DNA of 15,908 nucleotides from Pseudidiomarina aestuarii (GTDB taxonomy: Bacteria > Pseudomonadota > Gammaproteobacteria > Enterobacterales > Alteromonadaceae): contig PYVG01000026.1 of NCBI GenBank assembly GCA_003030745.1, forward strand, positions 1 through 15,908, given 5' to 3'. How positions within the stretch are numbered: the first letter of the stretch is position 1; every line of letters starts with the position of its first letter. The notes beneath the pieces were generated by a model. It searched no databases. It worked only from the letters and a program-made list of their open reading frames with translations, and had not been told where the DNA came from. The position numbers and the translations under genes were made by a program. Shown in pieces: positions 11,996-15,908 of the stretch.

Positions 11996-12026
11996 AAAAA
12001 GGCTGGTGACCCAAAAGTCACCAGCC
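11996..12026 (-). terminator. rplL-rpoB attenuator hairpin
   Basis: A perfect 10-bp GC-rich inverted repeat, GGCTGGTGAC (12026-12017 in position) with GTCACCAGCC (12010-12001), closes a 6-nt loop and is followed by five Ts on the minus strand (12000-11996). It begins 38 nt after the rplL stop. In E. coli a partial terminator at this place lowers rpoBC expression relative to the ribosomal genes; since rpoB has no obvious strong promoter of its own here, partial read-through is expected. A smaller GGCC stem (12030-12042) lies just upstream. Confidence 0.85.
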
Positions 12027-12063
12027 CTTGGCCTAAAAGGCCGCTTTTATTTCGTGCAGTTGC

Positions 12064-12441
12064 TTACTTAAGTTCAACTTCCGCACCGGCTTCTTCAAGC
12101 TCTTTCTTCAGTGCTTCAGCGTCCGCTTTCGCGATGCCTTCTTTCACTGCTACTGGAGCTGATTCAACCATGTCTTTCGCTTCTTTCAAGCCTAAACCGG
12201 TAGCGCTACGTACTGCTTTAATAGCAGCAACTTTGTTAGCACCGGCAGCTTTCAAGATTACGTCAAATTCAGTTTTTTCTTCTTCAGCAGCTGCACCGGC
12301 AGCAGCTGGACCAGCTGCTACTGCAACAGCAGCAGATGCGTCAACACCGAATTTTTCTTCTGCAGCAGCGATCAGATCAACAAGATCCATAACTGGCATT
12401 TCAGCGATTGCATTCAAAATATCTTCTTTAGTAAGAGCCAT
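12064..12441 (-). CDS. rplL: 50S ribosomal protein L7/L12
   Basis: L7/L12 forms the flexible multi-copy stalk of the 50S subunit that recruits and stimulates the translation GTPases, including EF-G and EF-Tu from the same window. The protein has 125 residues (121 in E. coli). The N-terminal dimerization domain (about 1-33) is followed by an Ala/Gly-rich hinge (about 35-55) and the globular domain with conserved K-T-E-F-D-V-I-L and [10 protein letters not shown]. The ATG has AGGAG upstream. It follows rplJ by 53 nt, as expected for the L10-L12 pair that assembles into one complex. Confidence 0.98.
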   Translation of the reverse strand: MALTKEDILNAIAEMPVMDLVDLIAAAEEKFGVDASAAVAVAAGPAAAGAAAEEEKTEFDVILKAAGANKVAAIKAVRSATGLGLKEAKDMVESAPVAVKEGIAKADAEALKKELEEAGAEVELK

Positions 12442-12494
12442 AACTCTAAACTCCTGGGTTATAAATTACAAAAAATTGGTTAAAAAAACCGCTT

Positions 12495-13013
12495 CTATTT
12501 AGCGTCTTTAATTGCCGCCAACACACGCACAAACTTAGTAGGCACTTCGTTGATAGTACGAACGAACTTACTAACAGGCGCTTTGAAGGTGGCCAGCAAT
12601 TTCGCCAATGCTTCGTCGCGAGTCGGAAGTGAAGCAACCGCTTCTAGCTTATCTGCACCCATCAAACCGTTACCGATTGACAGAGCAGTTACTTTCAGGT
12701 GCTTGTTGTCTTTCGAAAAGTCTTTGAACAAACGCGCAGCAGAACCAGGCGCGTCCAAAGAAAATCCGTAAACTAAAGGACCTTTCAGTGCTGGGTCCAT
12801 GTCCTCGAACTGCGTATCGACAAATGCGCGACGAGCCAGAGTGTTCCGAATAACTTTCAGATACACGCCTTGCTCACGAGCTTGACGACGCAGGACAGTC
12901 ATGTCCGCAACTTCCATTCCGCGATACTCAGCAACAGCGACGGATAGAGCTTTTGAAGCAACTTCGTTAACTTCTTTAACGATTGCTTTTTTTGCTGCTA
13001 AACCTAGTGCCAC
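12495..13013 (-). CDS. rplJ: 50S ribosomal protein L10
   Basis: L10 anchors the L7/L12 dimers to 23S rRNA at the stalk base. I choose the GTG at 13013-13011 as the start, giving 172 residues beginning [10 protein letters not shown], which aligns with the family start (E. coli MALNLQ). A longer frame opens with another GTG at 13022, but that codon lies inside the ribosome binding site and would add three unconserved residues. The N-terminal rRNA-binding domain and the C-terminal helix that carries L12 dimers are present. The stop is TAG. In E. coli the L10-L12 complex represses its own mRNA leader; a matching leader lies upstream here. Confidence 0.96.
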   Translation of the reverse strand: MALGLAAKKAIVKEVNEVASKALSVAVAEYRGMEVADMTVLRRQAREQGVYLKVIRNTLARRAFVDTQFEDMDPALKGPLVYGFSLDAPGSAARLFKDFSKDNKHLKVTALSIGNGLMGADKLEAVASLPTRDEALAKLLATFKAPVSKFVRTINEVPTKFVRVLAAIKDAK

Positions 13014-13242
13014 TGATATCACCTCTTAATTAAGCCTTCGGCAAAGCCTCAGGCTAACGTTACACATAGACAGACCAGCACAGCATCTGTCACGTTGTCA
13101 CGGTGAATCTCTACCCAGAGAGTCTGAGTCGGATATCACCATCTGCGCAGGACATTAAGTGTCGCTTATTATTCCTTCTCAGGAATCAGCCGCGATACAC
13201 CTGCGGTCTTGGATGGGAGCGTTAGCCCCAACCCACAAACCT
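13014..13242 (-). promoter_or_regulatory. L10-type ribosomal protein leader (rplA-rplJ gap)
   Basis: This 229-nt gap between rplA and rplJ has the features of the L10 autoregulatory leader. In mRNA sense it contains CCAAGACCGCAGGTG (13212-13198), which resembles the conserved core of the E. coli L10/L12 binding region, preceded by a GGG...CCC stem and followed by a CAGATGGTGA stretch. A further small stem (AGCCT 13055-13051 with AGGCT 13037-13033) lies next to the rplJ ribosome binding site. L10-(L12)4 binding here would repress rplJ and rplL translation. Identification rests on recalled sequence similarity, not on a covariance search. Confidence 0.75.
13019..13027 (-). promoter_or_regulatory. 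rplJ ribosome binding site that decides the start codon
   Basis: AAGAGGTGA matches the 16S anti-Shine-Dalgarno complement over most of its length and lies 5 nt before the GTG at 13013. It overlaps the alternative upstream GTG at 13022, which rules that start out. Confidence 0.85.
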
Positions 13243-13941
13243 TTACTTAACAGCAGCCAATGAACCTTGGTCGATGGCAACGCCAGCGCCCATAGTGGTT
13301 GATAAGCTGACTTTCTTGATGAACTGACCTTTTGCAGAAGAAGGCTTCGCTTTCTTCAATGCAACAAGCAGTGCTTCTAAGTTTTCTTTCAGTTTGTCGT
13401 TATCGAAATCAACTTTACCGATAGTCGCGTGGATAATACCCGCTTTATCGTTGCGATAACGAATCTGACCAGATTTTGCGTTCTGCACAGCAGTCGCAAC
13501 ATCAGGAGTAACCGTACCCGTTTTTGGGTTAGGCATCAGGCCACGTGGACCTAAGATTTGACCTAACATACCAACTACGCGCATTGCGTCTGGAGAAGCG
13601 ATTACAACGTCAAAGTCCATTTGGCCTTTCTTCACTTGCTCAGCCAAATCTTCCATACCAACGATGTCTGCACCTGCAGCTTTCGCTTTCTCTGCATTCG
13701 CGCCGCTAGTAAATACAGCAACACGAACTTCGCGACCGGTACCGTTTGGTAATACAGTTGCGCCACGGACGTTTTGGTCCGATTTACGAGCGTCGATACC
13801 CAGGTTTACTGAGACATCAACACTTTCTTTGAATTTGGCAGTTGCCAGTTCTTTCAACAAGTTGATTGCTTCGTTGATTTCATAATCACGCGCTTCAACT
13901 TTCTCACGAATTAAACGTGCACGTTTGCTCAATTTAGCCAT
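13243..13941 (-). CDS. rplA: 50S ribosomal protein L1
   Basis: L1 binds 23S rRNA and forms the mobile L1 stalk that moves deacylated tRNA out of the E site. It has 232 residues (234 in E. coli). The opening M-A-K-L-S-K-R and the conserved segment [14 protein letters not shown] are present. The gene begins one nucleotide after the rplK stop codon, and its ribosome binding site (GGAGG) lies inside the last codons of rplK, so translation of the two is almost certainly coupled. In E. coli L1 is the feedback repressor of rplK-rplA. Confidence 0.98.
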   Translation of the reverse strand: MAKLSKRARLIREKVEARDYEINEAINLLKELATAKFKESVDVSVNLGIDARKSDQNVRGATVLPNGTGREVRVAVFTSGANAEKAKAAGADIVGMEDLAEQVKKGQMDFDVVIASPDAMRVVGMLGQILGPRGLMPNPKTGTVTPDVATAVQNAKSGQIRYRNDKAGIIHATIGKVDFDNDKLKENLEALLVALKKAKPSSAKGQFIKKVSLSTTMGAGVAIDQGSLAAVK

Positions 13942-13942
13942 C

Positions 13943-14374
13943 TTACAGACCCTCCACTTTCAGGCCCATCGCACGAGCTGAACCGGCGATAGTACGTACT
14001 GCTGCGTCAAGGCTAGCCGCTGTTAAGTCTGGCTCTTTAACCTTCGCAATGTCTTCTAACTGAGCACGGGTAACAGTACCCACTTTCTCAGTGTTTGGAC
14101 GACCTGAACCACTCTTGATGCCTGCTGCTTTTTTCAGCAAGAAGGCCGCTGGAGGAGTTTTAGTGATAAACGTGAAAGAACGGTCTTCGAAGACAGAAAT
14201 TTCAACTGGAACTGGAGCGCCTTTTTCAAGTTCGCCAGTTGCCGCGTTGAATGCCTTACAGAATTCCATGATATTTACACCGTGCTGACCCAAAGCAGGA
14301 CCAACAGGTGGTGATGGGTTAGCTGCACCGGCTGCTACTTGCAGCTTGATGATAGCTTTTAACTTCTTAGCCAT
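13943..14374 (-). CDS. rplK: 50S ribosomal protein L11
   Basis: L11 sits at the stalk base, contacts the GTPase-associated region of 23S rRNA and is needed for RelA activation on stalled ribosomes. It has 143 residues (142 in E. coli). The N-terminal domain carries the proline-rich [13 protein letters not shown] motif (about residues 20-32), the region targeted by thiostrepton-type drugs; the C-terminal rRNA-binding domain includes G-S-G-R-P-N and ends [10 protein letters not shown]. The ATG has AGAGG upstream. It is the first gene after the rplK promoter and abuts rplA. Confidence 0.98.
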   Translation of the reverse strand: MAKKLKAIIKLQVAAGAANPSPPVGPALGQHGVNIMEFCKAFNAATGELEKGAPVPVEISVFEDRSFTFITKTPPAAFLLKKAAGIKSGSGRPNTEKVGTVTRAQLEDIAKVKEPDLTAASLDAAVRTIAGSARAMGLKVEGL

Positions 14375-14420
14375 TGCTTATTGCCTCTTGTTGTGGGTCT
14401 AGCGCCTTGTAAATCGTCCA

Positions 14421-14449
14421 TTTTTACTGCCTCTCGGCACCTGTAAAAA
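14421..14449 (-). promoter_or_regulatory. Stem-loop in the rplK leader, candidate L1 target
   Basis: In mRNA sense TTTTTAC (14449-14443) pairs with GTAAAAA (14427-14421), then after a one-sided AGG bulge TGCC pairs with GGCA around a GAGA tetraloop. Two stems separated by an asymmetric internal loop is the general architecture of L1-binding sites on rRNA and mRNA. It lies 47 nt before the rplK start. The structure is visible; L1 binding is inferred, and I could not match individual conserved bases with certainty. Confidence 0.4.
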
Positions 14450-14498
14450 CGAAGAGGTGACTTACTCTAACGGCTCCCCGATATAAAAAAGGAGGCGA

Positions 14499-14527
14499 AT
14501 TATATGCATAATCGCCACCGATTGCAA
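14499..14527 (-). promoter_or_regulatory. Promoter of the rplK operon
   Basis: TTGCAA (14527-14522) and a perfect TATAAT (14504-14499) are 17 bp apart. The discriminator TCGCCTCC after the -10 box closely matches that of the rpsL promoter in this window, suggesting common stringent or growth-rate control. The leader before rplK would be about 115 nt. The -35 box lies 2 nt beyond the T-run of the nusG terminator. Confidence 0.82.
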
Positions 14528-14529
14528 TC

Positions 14530-14644
14530 AAAAAGAGCGTTTTTCGTACGCTTCGCTTTTCGTTGTTCGTCCGTTCACTTCGTTCACTCTTCGAAGAGCG
14601 CAGCGGACGATCAGCGTAGCGTTCGAATAACGAACAACGCTCTT
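14530..14644 (-). terminator. nusG terminator formed by the outer arms of a long palindrome
   Basis: Six bases after the nusG stop, AAGAGCGTT (14644-14636 in mRNA sense) pairs perfectly with AACGCTCTT (14541-14533), and the second arm runs into Ts (five in a row including the last two stem bases). The outer stem plus T-run reads as an intrinsic terminator, although nearly 100 nt of internal structure separates the arms. Termination efficiency is uncertain. Confidence 0.6.
14533..14644. repeat. Imperfect palindrome of 112 bp (REP- or MITE-like) between nusG and rplK
   Basis: Both ends read AAGAGCGTTkTTCG inward. Further inverted matches lie inside: CGTTGTTCGT with ACGAACAACG, TCGTCCG with CGGACGA, a 13-base block matching at 11 positions, and a perfect 12-bp palindrome CTCTTCGAAGAG at 14587-14598 near the centre. 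No reading frame of note and no clear target-site duplication are visible. It may be one copy of a dispersed palindromic element recruited as a terminator; copy number cannot be judged from one window. Confidence 0.65.
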
Positions 14645-14650
14645 GGGTTA

Positions 14651-15190
14651 TTAGGCTTTTTCTACCTGCACGAATTCGAGTTCTACTGGCGTTGCGCGGC
14701 CGAAGATTGAGACCGATACCGTCAAGCGGCTCTTCTCATAGTCGACGCTTTCAACGGTACCGTTGAAGTCTGCGAACGGACCATCGTTAACACGAACCAT
14801 TTCGCCTGGCTCGAACATCGTTTTCGGACGCGGCTTATCGACTGACTCTTGCAGACGATTCAAAATAGTATCCGCTTCTTTCTGGGTAATTGGCGTTGGG
14901 CGATCTTGTTTACCACCGATAAAACCAAGTACACGTGGGATGCTTTTCACCAAGTGCCATGAATCTTCATCCATGATCATTTCGACGAGCACATAACCAG
15001 GGAAGAATTTACGCTCGCTCTTGCGACGTTGACCTGCACGCATTTCAACGACTTCTTCAGTTGGAACGAGAACTTCACCGAACTTGTCTTCCATGCCATG
15101 CATTTTGATGTGCTCACGCAGAGAGTTTGCAACCCGCGCTTCGTAGCCTGAAAAAGCTTGAACAACGTACCAGCGTTTTTGAGCAGTCAT
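14651..15190 (-). CDS. nusG: Transcription termination/antitermination factor NusG
   Basis: NusG binds the RNA polymerase clamp across the beta and beta' subunits encoded nearby, suppresses pausing, assists Rho and links polymerase to ribosomal S10. The 179 residues (181 in E. coli) comprise the NGN domain (about 5-118), with [13 protein letters not shown] at its start and K-F-F-P-G-Y-V-L-V, and a C-terminal KOW domain (about 126-179) with [19 protein letters not shown] and S-I-F-G-R-A-T-P. The ATG lies 3 nt after the secE stop, so the two genes share one transcript and probably coupled translation. A palindrome with terminator features follows. Confidence 0.98.
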   Translation of the reverse strand: MTAQKRWYVVQAFSGYEARVANSLREHIKMHGMEDKFGEVLVPTEEVVEMRAGQRRKSERKFFPGYVLVEMIMDEDSWHLVKSIPRVLGFIGGKQDRPTPITQKEADTILNRLQESVDKPRPKTMFEPGEMVRVNDGPFADFNGTVESVDYEKSRLTVSVSIFGRATPVELEFVQVEKA

Positions 15191-15193
15191 TGA

Positions 15194-15574
15194 TTAAAAC
15201 TCCAGTCCGGTAAAGAAGCCGACGACCCGCACGAGAATGGCATCCATTCCCCACAAGATCAGCGACACAATTGCAGTAGCAACAAGAATAATTAGCGTAG
15301 TCTGGGTCGTTTCTTGACGCGTAGGCCAAACGACTCGGCGCACTTCAGTGCGGCTTTCTTTAGCGAATGCACGGAAGCGACGACCTTTGTCGGTCATGCC
15401 AGCAACGATACCTGCAACTGCAACTAGAATAACCACGCCAATGGCGCGATACAGAATCGATACTTGCTCGCCATAATAGTAGTTACCGACTACCGCTGCA
15501 GCTAATAACGCAATGGCGACGACCCACTTGATGCCGTCAAAAGAACTCGTTTGCGTTTCAGTTTGTGCACTCAT
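15194..15574 (-). CDS. secE: Preprotein translocase subunit SecE
   Basis: SecE clamps SecY in the inner-membrane SecYEG channel for protein export and membrane insertion. With 126 residues (127 in E. coli) it is the three-helix form found in gammaproteobacteria: hydrophobic segments at about 15-33, 41-60 and 93-120. The conserved amphipathic region E-V-R-R-V-V-W-P-T-R-Q-E-T lies at about 77-89, just before the last helix, which is the essential part of the protein. The ATG has AGGA upstream. It is 121 nt downstream of tRNA-Trp and 3 nt upstream of nusG. A TATAAT-like element just before it (15587-15592) has no convincing -35 box, so secE may depend on read-through from the tRNA promoter. Confidence 0.97.
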   Translation of the reverse strand: MSAQTETQTSSFDGIKWVVAIALLAAAVVGNYYYGEQVSILYRAIGVVILVAVAGIVAGMTDKGRRFRAFAKESRTEVRRVVWPTRQETTQTTLIILVATAIVSLILWGMDAILVRVVGFFTGLEF

Positions 15575-15599
15575 TCTTAATTCCTAATTATACAAATCG

Positions 15600-15634
15600 G
15601 GTAAAAGTGAAAGGTAAATGGTGAATAGATAACA
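15600..15634 (+). repeat. Degenerate heptad repeat cluster A
   Basis: On the plus strand the sequence divides into 7-mers GTGAAAG, GTAAATG, GTGAATA, GATAACA (15607-15634), preceded by GGTAAAA. It is a diverged version of the GTGAAWA heptads found in clusters B and C. It lies in the tRNA-Trp to secE gap and is inverted relative to cluster B. Confidence 0.5.
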
Positions 15635-15657
15635 GCATAACTTTCATCGTGCGTTTC

Positions 15658-15685
15658 TATTCACTGTTCCCTATTCACTGTTCAC
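15658..15685 (-). repeat. Heptad repeat cluster B, half of an inverted repeat around tRNA-Trp
   Basis: Read on the minus strand this is GTGAACA, GTGAATA, GGGAACA, GTGAATA. With a few flanking bases (15654-15685) it matches the plus-strand sequence 15856-15887 at 30 of 32 positions, so the two clusters form a long inverted repeat enclosing the tRNA gene. In the transcript it could also pair partly with cluster A. Confidence 0.7.
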
Positions 15686-15695
15686 ATATATTGTG

Positions 15696-15772
15696 TGGCA
15701 GGGGTGGAGGGATTCGAACCCCCAACCGTCGGTTTTGGAGACCGCTGTTCTACCAATTGGAACTACACCCCT
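15696..15772 (-). tRNA. tRNA-Trp (anticodon CCA)
   Basis: The 77-nt gene folds as a full cloverleaf: acceptor AGGGGTG with CACCCCT, D stem GTTC/GAAC, anticodon loop CTCCAAA with anticodon CCA, T arm with TTCGAAT loop, discriminator G73 and an encoded CCA end (15698-15696). The first anticodon-stem position is a G-A mismatch (27-43), which I recall as ordinary for related tryptophan tRNAs. It reads tryptophan UGG codons. It has its own promoter upstream and precedes secE on the same strand. Confidence 0.97.
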
Positions 15773-15807
15773 GCAGGTTCTATCTATGTGACAGAAACGG
15801 ACGCTGT

Positions 15808-15835
15808 ATTATACCGATCAAGTTTGTGAACACAA
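15808..15835 (-). promoter_or_regulatory. Putative promoter of tRNA-Trp
   Basis: A perfect -10 box TATAAT (15813-15808) is preceded, with a 16-bp spacer, by TTGTGT (15835-15830), a weak -35 match. The start would fall near 15801, about 28 nt before the mature tRNA 5' end. It may also serve secE-nusG by read-through. Confidence 0.6.
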
Positions 15836-15848
15836 GACCGAAGGGTGA

Positions 15849-15883
15849 GTGAAGAGTGAAAAGTGAATAGGGAACAGGGAATA
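15849..15883 (+). repeat. Heptad repeat cluster C upstream of the tRNA-Trp promoter
   Basis: Five contiguous plus-strand 7-mers: GTGAAGA, GTGAAAA, GTGAATA, GGGAACA, GGGAATA. The run is in exact 7-bp register and is the inverted partner of cluster B. It lies directly upstream of the tRNA-Trp -35 region; the rest of the window to its right shows no gene. Confidence 0.7.
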
Positions 15884-15908
15884 GAAAGACCAAACACAAA
15901 AAAGCCAA

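Noticed and set aside
13014..13022. Upstream GTG start for rplJ giving three extra residues (M-I-S)
   Set aside because: That GTG lies within the Shine-Dalgarno sequence itself, and the family start aligns with the downstream GTG at 13013.
14504..14710. Plus-strand open frame of 68 codons over the nusG-rplK gap
   Set aside because: It runs through the palindrome and into the antisense of nusG; its content is explained by the repeat and lacks any coding signal.
15587..15592. TATAAT-like sequence just before secE as a separate secE promoter
   Set aside because: No acceptable -35 hexamer at 16-18 bp, no true extended -10, and the start would leave almost no leader before the ribosome binding site.
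15649..15852. Plus-strand open frame of 67 codons beginning MRFYSLFPIH
   Set aside because: It is the antisense of tRNA-Trp (its G-G-I-R-T-P-N stretch is translated from the reversed T arm) plus the heptad repeats; such frames are a known source of spurious hypothetical proteins.
15654..15887. tRNA-flanking inverted repeat as an attachment site or the ends of a mobile element
   Set aside because: No integrase or transposase is present, the repeats are low-complexity heptads rather than tRNA 3'-end copies, and the enclosed segment is just the tRNA and its promoter.

Overview
The window is a core housekeeping locus of a gammaproteobacterium. Every protein gene lies on the minus strand, so transcription runs from the right end of the window to the left. 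The order is tRNA-Trp, secE, nusG, rplK, rplA, rplJ, rplL, rpoB, rpoC, rpsL, rpsG, fusA and the 5' part of tuf. This is the classical secE-nusG / L11-L1-L10-L12-beta-beta' ('rif') cluster followed by the str operon. The proteins are close to their E. coli counterparts in length and motifs. A tRNA-Trp directly in front of secE, where E. coli has a tRNA array plus tufB, fits a marine-type gammaproteobacterium of the Alteromonadales (perhaps Idiomarinaceae). That placement is an inference from memory and is not certain.

Layout from right to left: (1) 15575-15908 holds tRNA-Trp with its promoter and three clusters of a degenerate 7-bp repeat (GTGAAWA-like), two of which form a 32-bp near-perfect inverted repeat around the tRNA. 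(2) 14651-15574 holds secE and nusG, 3 nt apart. (3) 14533-14644 is an imperfect palindrome of 112 bp that probably acts as the nusG terminator; the -35 box of the next promoter begins a few bases beyond it. (4) 12064-14374 holds rplK, rplA, rplJ and rplL, with an L10-type leader before rplJ. (5) 11849-12063 holds a strong hairpin plus T-run, the expected rplL-rpoB attenuator. (6) 3531-11848 holds rpoB and rpoC. (7) 3469-3504 is the rpoC terminator, directly followed by a near-consensus promoter for rpsL. (8) 1-3318 holds rpsL, rpsG, fusA and the first 61 codons of tuf.

Together the genes supply the RNA polymerase beta and beta' subunits, the elongation factor NusG, a SecYEG translocon subunit, the ribosomal stalk and L1 stalk proteins, two 30S proteins, the translation GTPases EF-G and EF-Tu, and the tryptophan tRNA. 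The two ribosomal promoters (rpsL and rplK) share GC-rich discriminators, as expected for growth-rate and stringent control. Several intergenic RNA structures look like the known feedback and attenuation points of these operons.

I found no defence system, mobile gene, CRISPR array or unknown protein gene. The noteworthy signals are all non-coding: the heptad repeats around tRNA-Trp, the palindrome after nusG, a stem that would hide the rpsG ribosome binding site, and a terminator-like hairpin between fusA and tuf. One minor protein oddity is a duplicated acidic motif at the RpoC C-terminus.
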